Source: [Clostridium] citroniae WAL-17108 | GTDB taxonomy: Bacteria; Bacillota; Clostridia; Lachnospirales; Lachnospiraceae | NCBI RefSeq assembly: GCF_000233455.1 | Contig: NZ_JH376421.1 | Coordinates: 578,073 to 642,072, forward strand | Direction of reading: 5' to 3' | Length of the DNA: 64,000 bases | Part shown: positions 34,559 through 44,790 of the stretch, piece after piece | Layout of the letters: each line of letters begins with the position of its first letter | How positions within the stretch are numbered: position 1 is the first letter of the stretch | Position numbers and translations under genes: made by a program | The notes under the pieces: generated by a model | Seen by the model: only the letters and a program-made list of their open reading frames with translations | The model's database searches: none | What the model was told of the DNA's origin: nothing

Positions 34559-35458
34559 TTACCCCTCCTTTGAACCGGAAGCCCGGCTTCCCTTCATTTT
34601 ACCAACGGCCTTCTTAATGAGACGGACCAGCGGCTGATATATTTCCTTATACCCCAACAAGCCCTCAGGGCGCACGCGCATAATAATAACCAGCACCAGG
34701 CCATAAATTGCCAGACGCCAGTTGGATAAAAACCGCAGCACCTCTGGGGTGAAGGTCAGGATCGCGGTTCCCAGGGACGGACCGGTAACTGAGCTGACTC
34801 CTCCCAGGACAACGGATGTAAGCAGGTTATTGGACACGGTTGCATTAAATACATTGGGCACCATGTATGTATAATAGTGGGCCATCATACCGCCTCCCAC
34901 ACCGCAGAAAAAGGCACTGTACATCAAAGATTTGATCTTTTCATGGAAAATATTAACGCCGATCAGCTCTGATGCGTCCTGATGATCCCTGATGGCCAGC
35001 GCGATCCTGCCATGCTGGGACCGGGCATAATTAATGGTCAGCACAATGGACACCAATGCAAGGCCCACCGCCCATGGCAGGGTTGTATAAGGCATGATGC
35101 CGGACATTCCCCTGGCTCCGCCAAAATAGGGGTGAGATATGTTGCTCATAATAATTCTCACCGCTTCCCCAAATCCCAGGGTGGCTATAGCAAAGCAATC
35201 CGCACTCATCTTTCCCCGCAGGGTCGGTATGCCGATTACCAGGCTCAACAGGGCAGCCACACCCCCTCCTGCAAGCAGGGCGATTAAAAATGGTACACTG
35301 TAATATTTGGTCAAAATTGCGGAAGCATATGCTCCCAGGCACATAAAACAGGCGTGTCCCATGGAAAACAGACCGGTATAGCCGGTCAGGATGACCAGAC
35401 CGCAGACACACACAATGTTAATACATGTACTAATGGTAATGCCTTCTATATATCCCAC
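34559..35458 (-). CDS. livM: Branched-chain-amino-acid-type ABC permease LivM
   Basis: A 299-residue permease with about nine helices. It shows the LivM patterns GYTGLFSMGHACFMCLGAYA near the N-terminus, LRGKMSADCFAIATLGFGEA, and the EAA-like loop SGLGGVSSV/GPSLGTAILTF late in the protein. The C-terminus is basic (KKAVGKMKGSRASGSKEG). It starts 11 bp downstream of livH. Confidence 0.92.
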   Translation of the reverse strand: MGYIEGITISTCINIVCVCGLVILTGYTGLFSMGHACFMCLGAYASAILTKYYSVPFLIALLAGGGVAALLSLVIGIPTLRGKMSADCFAIATLGFGEAVRIIMSNISHPYFGGARGMSGIMPYTTLPWAVGLALVSIVLTINYARSQHGRIALAIRDHQDASELIGVNIFHEKIKSLMYSAFFCGVGGGMMAHYYTYMVPNVFNATVSNNLLTSVVLGGVSSVTGPSLGTAILTFTPEVLRFLSNWRLAIYGLVLVIIMRVRPEGLLGYKEIYQPLVRLIKKAVGKMKGSRASGSKEG

Positions 35459-35469
35459 ATCTTCACCCC

Positions 35470-36348
35470 CTAAATTTTATCATGCATGCCCTTGCCGAGA
35501 ATTCCATTGGGCATAAAGATCAAAACAATGACCAGCATTGCATAAGCAATCAGATCGCGGTACGTGGATGACACATAGCCGGCTATCATGGTTTCCAAAA
35601 ATCCCAGCAGCAGGCCGGAGATCACCGCGCCTGTAAGACTTCCCAGGCCACCGATGGTGGCTGCCACAAATCCCTTATTTGCAATGGCTCCCATGCTGGG
35701 AAATACGGAGTACTTCATGCCGTAGAAACAGCCGGCAAGGCCAGCGGCAGCACCGGACAAAAGGAATACGATCATTGCCACAAAGTTAACATTAATGCCC
35801 ATCAGACTGGCTGTATTGGTGTCAAAGGAACTGGCCCTGATTCCCAGCCCCATGCGGGTATTGTAAAGGAACATCCAGAGTCCTGCCAGCATCAGTATGG
35901 ACAGTACTGCCGCAAGGATATCGGATCTTGGAACCGCAACACCGCCCATCTGAATGGTAACACGCGCCCAATCCGATGGAAAGGCGTGTACCCCGCCGCC
36001 AAAAATCTGGATCGCAGCATTAGGCACAAACGTATTGATCCCAAGTCCGGCAATCATCAGATACAGCTTCAGCGTCTTTTTCTGGCGCATGGGGCGGTAT
36101 ACCGTAAGTTCCATGATAAAAGACACAATGCCTGCCACCACCATGGCCAGCAGGATGGATGGAAATAATGGAAGATTCAGTGCCGGAATGGCATAAAAGG
36201 CTGCAAAGGCCCCCAACATCATAACAGGTCCGAAACCAAAGTTGGAAAAGTTAAATACGCTGAATACCAGCGCATAACCTACAGCCAACAACGCATAAAC
36301 ACTGCCGATCGAGATGCCAGTGACCAGCTGCTGTAAAAACATATTCAT
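35470..36348 (-). CDS. livH: Branched-chain-amino-acid-type ABC permease LivH
   Basis: A 292-residue permease, about eight helices. Typical LivH sequences: GISIGSVYALLAVGYALVFS at the start, NFSNFGFGPVMMLGAF, and the C-terminal GGLGSLTGAVISGLLLGFLE coupling region. It follows the binding-protein gene after a 107-bp gap that carries a stem-loop. Confidence 0.92.
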   Translation of the reverse strand: MNMFLQQLVTGISIGSVYALLAVGYALVFSVFNFSNFGFGPVMMLGAFAAFYAIPALNLPLFPSILLAMVVAGIVSFIMELTVYRPMRQKKTLKLYLMIAGLGINTFVPNAAIQIFGGGVHAFPSDWARVTIQMGGVAVPRSDILAAVLSILMLAGLWMFLYNTRMGLGIRASSFDTNTASLMGINVNFVAMIVFLLSGAAAGLAGCFYGMKYSVFPSMGAIANKGFVAATIGGLGSLTGAVISGLLLGFLETMIAGYVSSTYRDLIAYAMLVIVLIFMPNGILGKGMHDKI

Positions 36349-36378
36349 AAGTCATCTACCTCGCTCACTTTGTAATAA

Positions 36379-36394
36379 GCACAGCCGCCTGTGC
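36379..36394 (-). terminator. Intercistronic stem-loop between livK-like and livH
   Basis: GCACAG and CTGTGC form a perfect stem with a four-base loop in the gap after the binding-protein gene. There is no U-tract, so it more likely stabilises the upstream mRNA than terminates. Confidence 0.45.
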
Positions 36395-36455
36395 CACATG
36401 ATCCATTCCATGACAACAGACGGCCTACGTTTGCACCAGATATAAGAATCTTTTG

Positions 36456-37727
36456 TTACTTTACAGGAGTGGCATAAGCGCCCAGACTGACGAACTCCCC
36501 GTTCTGGACCGTAACAACATTATACTCAAACCCTACCAGATTATGGTGTTCATCATATCCCTGTACCGGGCATGTGATCAGATCAATGTAATCCGCCTCC
36601 TCAAGGGCCTTACGCATGGCTTCAGGATCCGTAGAGCCTGCCGTATTAATGGCGTATTCCACCAGCTTGGCCTCATTAAAGGAAACCAGTCCGTCCACAT
36701 GCAGGGACATTCCGCTGGCGCCATGGTTTTCATAATACTGCTCGGTGATCTCTGTAAAGCGGTCGCTGCTCATGTCTGCTGTGGTATTAAATATGCATCC
36801 CTCCAGGGCAGGACCGGCCAGTGTCAATAGATCGGCATTGTCTGCTGTTGAAATGGTCATAAGCTTGATCTCATCCGCATATCCCAGTTCCTTAAGCTGG
36901 TTGGCCACATACCCGATTTCCTTGTAACCCATGGCAGGCATAAAGATATAGTCAGGATCCTTCTCAGCCAGATTTCTCAGCTGCGCGCGGAACTCCTGGT
37001 CGTCAATCTGATAAGTTGCCTCTCCCACAAAGGTGCCTCCAAGTCCTTCCAGGGTATCTACATATGTGTCACGCATATTAACACAGTCAATCTGAGTGGT
37101 CTCATAGAGTACGGCAACCTTTGGATTATTCAGCTCATGGTATGTATAATTGGCAATGTTGATCAGAAAATCGCTGTTCTCGGGACCTGCGCGGAAGGTC
37201 CATGGACGGGTCTCTCCCTTCTCATCCACTGTTACGATCGCTGAGGAACCTGACGGAATGTGCAGAACGCCTTCACGGTTGCATATTTCAGCAACAGCCG
37301 TACTCTGCGTAGAGTTGGAAGGCCCAATAATGACGTCCACGCCGGCCTGTATCAGCTTATTGGTGGCATTAACAGCCTCAGAGAAATCACCGCCTAAGCC
37401 GGAAACATCATAGGTCCGGAAATCAATCTCCCGGCCCAGCCAGCCTCCATTTAGATTAACCTCCTTAAAATAGTCAGTTAACAGGTACTGCGGGACAAGG
37501 CCATACAGGGAATCGGGGCCTGATGACCACCCCAGAAAACCAATTACGATCGGTTCATCGGTATTAGCAGGTGCTGCTGCCGCTCCATCCTGGGACTTAT
37601 CTGCACTTGCCTGTGTCTGGGCGGCAGTGTCCCCACTGGATGACGGTGCAGGGGACTTGCCTCCGGAACATGCAGTTAAACCAAGTGTTAATGCACATAC
37701 TAAAACTAAGGATACGACTTTTTTCAT
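36456..37727 (-). CDS. Liv-type ABC transporter substrate-binding lipoprotein
   Basis: A 423-residue solute-binding protein of the HAAT/LivK type. The signal peptide is KKVVSLVLVCALTLGLTAC with the lipobox Cys near residue 20, then a Ser/Ala/Gln-rich linker. The mature fold begins PIVIGFLGWSSGPDSLYGLVP and includes VDVIIGPSNSTQSTAVAEIC and PWTFRAGPENSD, the usual LivK ligand cleft blocks. The insert GWSSGPDSLYG at the cleft is unlike classical leucine-binding proteins. The ligand is unknown, presumably the substrate of the adjacent amidohydrolases. Confidence 0.9.
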   Translation of the reverse strand: MKKVVSLVLVCALTLGLTACSGGKSPAPSSSGDTAAQTQASADKSQDGAAAAPANTDEPIVIGFLGWSSGPDSLYGLVPQYLLTDYFKEVNLNGGWLGREIDFRTYDVSGLGGDFSEAVNATNKLIQAGVDVIIGPSNSTQSTAVAEICNREGVLHIPSGSSAIVTVDEKGETRPWTFRAGPENSDFLINIANYTYHELNNPKVAVLYETTQIDCVNMRDTYVDTLEGLGGTFVGEATYQIDDQEFRAQLRNLAEKDPDYIFMPAMGYKEIGYVANQLKELGYADEIKLMTISTADNADLLTLAGPALEGCIFNTTADMSSDRFTEITEQYYENHGASGMSLHVDGLVSFNEAKLVEYAINTAGSTDPEAMRKALEEADYIDLITCPVQGYDEHHNLVGFEYNVVTVQNGEFVSLGAYATPVK

Positions 37728-37776
37728 TCTACTCTTCCTTTCTAAACATGAATTTTAATATTTTAAGTACCAACTC

Positions 37777-38787
37777 TTACTTTACTGGCACAAGTTTCAT
37801 CAAAAAGTGACGGTCATAGGTGGACAGGGGCATCAGGAACAGCTCTCCCTTTGAGTTGCCGCACATGCCATGGGCGCGGATCGGGGAATTATAAAAGCCC
37901 AGCTGGGCCACAATCTCCATATCCATATCAGCAATGGTAAGGCCGCCTCCCCGCTCAGCAATATAGACATAGGTATCATCTGCCCAGATTCCAGTTGGCT
38001 GGTACAGGTTTTCACTCATATATGCCAGTACTTCGCCGTTTTCATCAAATACATGTACGCTGTTGGCTTCCCGGTCCCCTACCCAGACCCGGTTGAACCT
38101 GTCTACCCACAGGCTGTGGGGTATGTAGAACCTGCCGGGCTCATCCCCCGGGCCGCCCCATGTCCTTAGCAGGGTACCGTCCTTGGAAAAACGGTGGACC
38201 GCAGCATTGCCGTAACCGTCACTGACAAAGATATCTCCCTTTGGCCCCATACATACGCCTGTGGGCCTGTTAAATGGAGGCGCCGCCCTTCTGATGGTCT
38301 GCACCCCGGCCCAAAAGGACCATCCCTTGTCAAAGGCCACGTCCGTGGGTACGATCTTCCCCCTTCGCTGCATCCTGCGCCACACATCTTTTTCAAAACC
38401 ACTGTCACTGGGAACTCCCAGATTGCCCAGGTCCCTGATCCACTCACCGTCCTTTGTCAGTTCCCGCACCACATGGAGTCCTGTATCCACGCACAAAAGC
38501 GTGTCCTCCTCTGTTACACACAGGCTGTGCACCTCCTGGAACAGCCCCTTTCCAAAGCTCTTCACATAGTTTCCCCTGGCGTCCAGCATTACCACCGGAT
38601 GTTCCGTGTCGCGGCACATCATAAACAGGTTGTCCTCTTTGTCACAGCAGCCGCCGGAATACATGGAAAACTCAAATTCATCCGGGAAATTCCCGTATTC
38701 CGGAATCAGCTCATATGACAGGCCGTTATGACTGAAAACCGAACGCCCACAGCGGTCCCTCTCCTCAAACCCTTCGATCAGCTTCAT
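37777..38787 (-). CDS. NHL-repeat beta-propeller protein
   Basis: A 336-residue protein made of repeated NHL-type blades (GVCMGPKGDIFVSDGYGNAA, HSLWVDRFNRVWVGDREANS, GIWADDTYVYIAERGGG and others), predicted to form a six-bladed propeller like SMP-30/gluconolactonase or peptidyl-amidoglycolate lyase relatives. There is no signal peptide, so it is cytoplasmic. The start at 38787 follows GGAGGGAAAAG; the longer frame runs into the upstream gene. A lyase or lactonase role in the pathway is plausible but not shown. Confidence 0.75.
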   Translation of the reverse strand: MKLIEGFEERDRCGRSVFSHNGLSYELIPEYGNFPDEFEFSMYSGGCCDKEDNLFMMCRDTEHPVVMLDARGNYVKSFGKGLFQEVHSLCVTEEDTLLCVDTGLHVVRELTKDGEWIRDLGNLGVPSDSGFEKDVWRRMQRRGKIVPTDVAFDKGWSFWAGVQTIRRAAPPFNRPTGVCMGPKGDIFVSDGYGNAAVHRFSKDGTLLRTWGGPGDEPGRFYIPHSLWVDRFNRVWVGDREANSVHVFDENGEVLAYMSENLYQPTGIWADDTYVYIAERGGGLTIADMDMEIVAQLGFYNSPIRAHGMCGNSKGELFLMPLSTYDRHFLMKLVPVK

Positions 38788-38819
38788 CTTTTCCTCCCTC
38801 CGCTTTGAATTCTTTATGT

Positions 38820-40193
38820 TTATGCCTCGCATTTAACAAAGGCTCCATATCCTGCCTGACATAGGATCTTTCCATCCCCGTAAACACGCTCGCCGCGCAC
38901 ATAGGTGTCCGTTACCCGGCCCTTAAGCTCCATTCCCTGATACGGTCCCTTAACACTCTTTGTCTTTGAGAAGGATTTGCTTCCGTCATAAACCCAGTTC
39001 TCATTGGGATCAATAAAAATAAAGTCCGCATCAGCTCCTGGCAGCAGGTTTCCCTTCCTGGGATACAGTCCCAGCATCCTGGCTGCATTTGCAGATGTAA
39101 GGTCCGCAAGCTTTTCCCATGACAGGCCTCTGCGGTTCACACCCTCGGATATCATGGCTGCCAGCATCACGTCATTGCATCCGAATCCACAGAACTCCTT
39201 CCAGAAATCATTGGCTCTCACCTTTTCTTCATCCGTGTATGGCCCATGGTCCGAACCGATTACATCAATGGTCCCGTCCATCACATACTCCCACATCTTC
39301 TCAACATTCTCCCTGCTGCGGAACGGAGGCGTACATTTAGCAAATGATTTTTTTTCTCTCAGCACATCCCTGTCAAAAATGAGATAATGGGGACATGTCT
39401 CCACATATACGCGCGTCCCTTCCTTTTTGGCATTGCGAAGGAATTCCGCTCCCTGGCTGATGGTGGTATGGCAGATCTCCAATCTGGCACCTGTCATTTT
39501 TGCAAACAGAACCGCCCTCTGGATCGCATCATACTCTGTCCACCACGGGCGGGCATCATCAAAGCAGGCTTCGTCCTCACACCGGATCCGGGAATAATGC
39601 TGGCATCCAAAATCCGCTGCCTCCGCATTCTCAGCATGAAGTGCGATCAGACCATCAAAGGAAGCAGCCGTCCGCATCCCGTCCACCAGATAACCATCCG
39701 TAATACGTGGATAGGCGTCTGTTGCAAAGCACATAAACCCCTTAAATCCAATACAGCCAAGATCATGCATTTCCTTCATATCCTTGATGCTGGAGGGGAT
39801 CAATCCTCCCCACAGGGCAAAATCCACAACGGAGCGCTGCTCTGCAATGCCCTTTTTCAGTTCAAACCCCGGCCGGTCAATGGTGGCCGGTTCTGAGGGA
39901 AGGGGCATGTCACATATGGTAGTGATACCGCCCGAGGCAGCGCTGCAGGATCCGCAGTACCAGTCCTCCCTGAAATTATAGGGCCCCGGATCCGCCATGT
40001 GATTGTGGCTGTCAATCATACCCGGCATCACGGTCTTTCCCAGTGCATCAATCACCTCACAGTCTGCCGGAACATCCATTCCCTCGTCCAGCAGCGCCTT
40101 GATCTTCCCGTTTTCCACTAACAGTGAGACCTGGGATACATGGCCGGGGAGTACCACGTTCCCATTTACTATCAACTTTTTTTCATGTTTCAT
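38820..40193 (-). CDS. Dihydropyrimidinase/allantoinase-type cyclic amidohydrolase
   Basis: A 457-residue binuclear amidohydrolase. All ligands are present: H63 and H65 (DSHNHMADPG), the carbamylated-Lys candidate K151 (GFKGFM), H186 (LHAEN), H242 (CHTT) and D315 (GSDHGPYT). The subfamily is closest to allantoinase or hydantoinase by length and the HAEN/CHTT/SDHGP pattern. It would open a cyclic amide ring such as allantoin, hydantoin or dihydropyrimidine. It is the first gene of the operon, 24 bp downstream of a perfect palindrome (40224-40235). Confidence 0.88.
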   Translation of the reverse strand: MKHEKKLIVNGNVVLPGHVSQVSLLVENGKIKALLDEGMDVPADCEVIDALGKTVMPGMIDSHNHMADPGPYNFREDWYCGSCSAASGGITTICDMPLPSEPATIDRPGFELKKGIAEQRSVVDFALWGGLIPSSIKDMKEMHDLGCIGFKGFMCFATDAYPRITDGYLVDGMRTAASFDGLIALHAENAEAADFGCQHYSRIRCEDEACFDDARPWWTEYDAIQRAVLFAKMTGARLEICHTTISQGAEFLRNAKKEGTRVYVETCPHYLIFDRDVLREKKSFAKCTPPFRSRENVEKMWEYVMDGTIDVIGSDHGPYTDEEKVRANDFWKEFCGFGCNDVMLAAMISEGVNRRGLSWEKLADLTSANAARMLGLYPRKGNLLPGADADFIFIDPNENWVYDGSKSFSKTKSVKGPYQGMELKGRVTDTYVRGERVYGDGKILCQAGYGAFVKCEA

Positions 40194-40223
40194 TGTGCAA
40201 TCTCCACATTTTTTTGAATTTTC

Positions 40224-40235
40224 GATAATATTATC
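40224..40235. promoter_or_regulatory. Candidate DeoR-type operator
   Basis: GATAATATTATC is a perfect 12-base palindrome between the DeoR terminator and the start of the ten-gene catabolic operon. It could be the operator of the adjacent DeoR-family repressor. Confidence 0.4.
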
Positions 40236-40242
40236 TTAACAA

Positions 40243-40281
40243 AATGAACAAAAGCTGTCAATTCAACCAATCGACAGCTTT
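40243..40281 (-). terminator. Terminator of the DeoR-family gene
   Basis: AAAGCTGTC (40251-40259) pairs perfectly with GACAGCTTT (40273-40281). On the minus strand the stem is followed by TTTTGTTCATTTTG. Confidence 0.7.
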
Positions 40282-40322
40282 CTGTGGATATTATTCATAT
40301 TTTGCAACATAAATTTGTTGTT

Positions 40323-41120
40323 TTACTGACAATTCCAAGACTTCTCCACACTTCCCTGGGATGCGGCCACCACCTTTACATTAATGTCAGCCCAGGCCTT
40401 TACCTCCTTTGAAGAAATATTCCAGTCTGTAAACACATAATCGATCTGTTCCGCGGAACAAACTTTATTGAAGGCCACCTCGCTGAATTTGCTGAACTCG
40501 CACAGGACCATACGGGTATGTCCGATTTCCAGCATCTTCTTTAACACGGCCGCCTCCTCTGTGTTATATTCCGTAACCCCGTCCTGAATGGAGATCCCGT
40601 CAATGCTCACAATGGCCTTATCCACCCTAAAGTTGCCCAGCGTGTCACTGCTCATACTGCCTACCAGGCTCCGGTTGTGCTTGCGCAGGTATCCTGATGT
40701 CAGATATACGCTGCTGCTCTTATTTTCATTTAAGACAATGGCCACATCAGGTGAATTGGTGATAACAGTGAGCTGGTTCTTGCGTTCTGCCAAACATCTG
40801 GCCAGCGCCAGGGAGGTGGTCCCATTGCTCATGGCAATGGCATCCCCGTCATTGATGTATTCGGAAGCCAGCCTGGCTATGGCCTGTTTTTCCATCTGGT
40901 GCTTTTCCATCTTCCGCTCAAACTCCATCTCCTGGGCCCTCAGGTTATTGTACACAGCGCCTCCCCTGACCCGCTTGATGGAAGATTCCTTTTCCAGCTC
41001 CAACAGATCCCGGCGGATGGTTTCTATGGAAACCTGGAACACCTCTGCCAGCTGCTCAATCTTAGAAAACTTTACCTCAGACAAATACCGTACGATCTCA
41101 CCCTGTCTCTTATTCTGCAT
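40323..41120 (-). CDS. DeoR/GlpR-family transcriptional regulator
   Basis: A 265-residue DeoR protein. The helix-turn-helix is EQLAEVFQVSIETIRRDLLE (about 22-41), followed by SIKRVRGGAVY and the ISOCOT-like effector domain (DGDAIAMSNGTTSLALARCL, VITNSPDVAIVL, DKAIVSIDGIS). The last block replaces the usual family wording around the phosphosugar-binding region, so its effector may not be a sugar phosphate. I start it at the ATG at 41120, with GGAGG ten bases upstream. It precedes the Liv/amidohydrolase operon and presumably controls it. Confidence 0.88.
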   Translation of the reverse strand: MQNKRQGEIVRYLSEVKFSKIEQLAEVFQVSIETIRRDLLELEKESSIKRVRGGAVYNNLRAQEMEFERKMEKHQMEKQAIARLASEYINDGDAIAMSNGTTSLALARCLAERKNQLTVITNSPDVAIVLNENKSSSVYLTSGYLRKHNRSLVGSMSSDTLGNFRVDKAIVSIDGISIQDGVTEYNTEEAAVLKKMLEIGHTRMVLCEFSKFSEVAFNKVCSAEQIDYVFTDWNISSKEVKAWADINVKVVAASQGSVEKSWNCQ

Positions 41121-41540
41121 GACCCACGCCCTCCCACGTTTTGTTTTCCCCCAAATTCCACATTTATTCCACATGATTTCACCGAAAAAGGGTTTTTAAA
41201 ACTTTTTTTATTAAGTCTTATGGCTGAAATTTCCTGTATATTACCCATGTTTACTTTGTTTTCTAAATCAAAAAACACAGATTTTTCTGTCTTGTGGAAA
41301 TGATTTGGAAAAATCACTTAGAAAACCATATTTTCTACCGCTATTTTAGCATGATAAAGTTTGGGATTCAATGACAACTTAGAAGTAGTTTTGACTATAA
41401 GCAAGGAGAGGGGGATATTTACAGGAAAATTCTACTCATTTGGCATGAATATTTGACATAATATGTAATTGAGGTTTGTGGAATCCAAAAATCCGGGAGG
41501 CGCTTTCAACATCCAAATACTCCCCGAAATAACCAGAAAA
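41121..41540. other. Non-coding gap upstream of the DeoR gene
   Basis: About 420 bp of AT-rich sequence with short weak hairpins. I found no gene and no promoter that I would defend. Confidence 0.5.
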
Positions 41541-41580
41541 AAGGGGCAAGACCGAACACCAAATTTCGGTCTTGCCCCTT
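41535..41580 (-). terminator. Terminator of gdhA
   Basis: A 16-base stem (AAGGGGCAAGACCGAA with TTCGGTCTTGCCCCTT) around a short loop lies 44 bp after the gdhA stop. On the minus strand it is followed by TTTTCTGG. Confidence 0.88.
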
Positions 41581-41624
41581 CTGATCCATAATACTTACAT
41601 TCTTATCCGCCGGACCGCCTTATA

Positions 41625-43031
<1,407 letters not shown>

Positions 43032-43064
43032 TCAAACACCCTCCAAGACACACACTTTAGAAAA

Positions 43065-43093
43065 AGTATAACAAGTTAATTTGTTAAAGTCAA
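43065..43093 (-). promoter_or_regulatory. gdhA promoter with palindromic operator between -35 and -10
   Basis: On the minus strand TTGACT (43088-43093) and TATACT (43065-43070) are separated by exactly 17 bases. The perfect inverted repeat TAACAAGTTAATTTGTTA (43069-43086) fills the spacer. A repressor bound there would block RNA polymerase. Confidence 0.75.
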
Positions 43094-43133
43094 GAACGTT
43101 GTATTTCAATTTTTTTACAGGAATTCCCATATT

Positions 43134-44258
43134 TTATTCGTTAATGCCCGCCAGCTCTGCCAGCTGGGCCAAAACTCCCCTGCCTCCGTTTAATGATATG
43201 GATCCTACCTTGTCGCAGATCCGCTCCAGATATTCCATTTCCTTCAGTTTAAACAGGGTCTGGTTCTCATCCATCAGTCTGGCTGTGTTTAACAGGCTCC
43301 TGGTGGACGCCACTTCCTCCCTTCGCATGATCACATTGGCCTGGGCCTTTTTTTCAGCAATGAGCACCGTGTTCATGATCTCCCTGATCTCTCCCGGCAG
43401 GATAATGTCCTTGATGCCGGCACCGGTCATCTCCACGCAGTACTCCTCCTGGCGTTCCTTCAGTTTCTCCAGCACATAGGAGCTGATCTCCTCCTTTTGG
43501 GCCAGCAATTCATCCAGCCGGTATTTCCCCACGTACTCCCTGAGCTTCAGCTGGGCATAGGTATAGAGCTGGGAAGCCACCCCCTCCACCTGCTGCACCA
43601 GACGTTCGGGGTTCACGATCCTGTAATTACAGATCACGTTCAGCCGCACGGCCACCTTGTCCGCGGTCAATATTTCCTGGCCCGAAATATCCAGCTGCTG
43701 GATCTTCATATTAAATATCTTGCAGGATACCTCCCTGCCATAGTTCCAGAAATAATAGGTTCCTGTGTCCAGCCGCTTCTCATACCGGTTGTCAAAATAC
43801 AAAAGTCCGGTCTCCCCGTCTTTAATTGTGATCTTCTTATAATACTTCGCGGGCATCAGGTCCATATAGTGCCTTGGCAGGCTGTCCTCCATCCAGGGCT
43901 TTGTGATATCAATGGCCTGGAATTCATTTTTCTCAAACACGTTCCAGAACAGCACCTCCGGCCTGGTTATGACCTCCCTGTATGCTTTATTGACAAACCG
44001 GATGGCAATACACTCGTCCGGCAGCACGTTTTTTATTACCCTGGATGCAAATTCCTGATCCCTCATCAGGATCTCCTCCGGAATCCCGCAGGTCTTTACC
44101 TCCCCTGTCATGGGTACTACATCCACCTGGTATCCCTGCATTTTGAGAAATGTGTATTTCCCTGCTGTCAAAAGCCTTATGAACCTTCCGCCCTTTGACA
44201 GGTAACCACATTCCTGGTCTTTGATAATATATTGTTCAACAAGGCAGTTGTTTTTCAT
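43134..44258 (-). CDS. Slipin / SPFH (band 7) family protein of an RNA-repair locus
   Basis: A 374-residue SPFH-domain protein. The N-terminal half is a non-typical beta-rich domain (residues 1-180) repeating the YLSKGGRFIRLLTAGKYTF / TGLLYFDNRYEKRLDTGTYYFW pattern; the slipin SPFH core follows (QQLDISGQEILTADKVAVRLN, YRIVNPERLVQQV, YAQLKLREYVGKYRLDELLA, IIMRREEVASTRSLLNTA). It has no transmembrane segment, so unlike classical slipins it may be cytosolic or peripherally attached. It lies downstream of rtcB with an RNA-like element between, on the same strand. Slipin genes are known partners of rtcB loci; their role in RNA repair is unproven. Confidence 0.85.
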   Translation of the reverse strand: MKNNCLVEQYIIKDQECGYLSKGGRFIRLLTAGKYTFLKMQGYQVDVVPMTGEVKTCGIPEEILMRDQEFASRVIKNVLPDECIAIRFVNKAYREVITRPEVLFWNVFEKNEFQAIDITKPWMEDSLPRHYMDLMPAKYYKKITIKDGETGLLYFDNRYEKRLDTGTYYFWNYGREVSCKIFNMKIQQLDISGQEILTADKVAVRLNVICNYRIVNPERLVQQVEGVASQLYTYAQLKLREYVGKYRLDELLAQKEEISSYVLEKLKERQEEYCVEMTGAGIKDIILPGEIREIMNTVLIAEKKAQANVIMRREEVASTRSLLNTARLMDENQTLFKLKEMEYLERICDKVGSISLNGGRGVLAQLAELAGINE

Positions 44259-44408
44259 TTCCTGAATCCTCCATTCTTACGATCTCAATTCCACATTGAG
44301 TTATACTCTTAATGCACTTTCATTTGCCAGGAAAAGTACCATGTCCGGCTTTATCCGTATCCTGGGGGCCATCCCTTTAGCAGGTGCAGTCAGGCAAAAC
44401 GTCTGGCA

Positions 44409-44466
44409 GCTATATATATATCTTTCTAGTAAATCTTCCTTGTAAATCTTTCATATATATATAAGC
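44409..44466. repeat. AT-rich inverted repeat upstream of the slipin gene
   Basis: The arms GCTATATATATAT (44409-44421) and ATATATATATAAGC (44453-44466) pair. The loop contains two direct copies of TAAATCTT. It lies in the transcript between the RNA-like element and slipin and could be a processing or regulatory hairpin. Confidence 0.45.
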
Positions 44467-44601
44467 CCGGTTTTCCCGAGATTCCCTGCGGTATCCGGTA
44501 CGGCGCTGACCGGATACGGACTGCCTTTTTCAGGCCTTTCCATGTAAAATGCACATGGCGTCCTGATCAGGCCAAAGCACGGACATTACTTTTCCATCCT
44601 G

Positions 44602-44790
44602 GTGAAGAAACACTTTGGTTGTGTTTTTCTAATGATTGCTATACCACTTAGCTACATGGCAAATGCCTGCAGGCACTGGCCAGGTGGGATTTGAACCCAC
44701 GACACATCATCCTATCTATCGATCACGGCAGACAACGGTATACCCCCTGCCATAGGCCGGGGCACCGGGGAGTCCCAGGAGGAAAACTCC
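44602..44790 (-). ncRNA. Putative YrlA-like Y RNA: circularly permuted tRNA mimic between rtcB and slipin
   Basis: On the minus strand the tRNA modules occur in permuted order. A stem strand GATGAT (44711-44706) is followed by a five-base variable loop, a perfect T-arm (GTGGG, TTCAAAT, CCCAC; 44700-44684), a 3' acceptor-like strand CTGGCCA, a capping hairpin (palindrome TGCCTGCAGGCA), the return strand TTGCCATG, U8 and A9 (44654-44653), a D-arm (GCTA, AGTGGTA, TAGC; 44652-44638), A26, and ATCATT (44636-44631), which pairs with GATGAT. All tRNA spacings are kept, but the ends are at the anticodon side and the acceptor is closed. This is the layout of bacterial YrlA Y RNAs. The outer limits are approximate; hairpin GAAAAACAC/GTGTTTCTTC lies 3'. 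Confidence 0.75.

Noticed and set aside
44629..44712. An ordinary minus-strand tRNA gene
   Set aside because: The T-arm comes before the D-arm on the coding strand and the acceptor stem is closed by a hairpin, so no conventional cloverleaf with free 3' end forms; it is listed as a permuted tRNA-like ncRNA.
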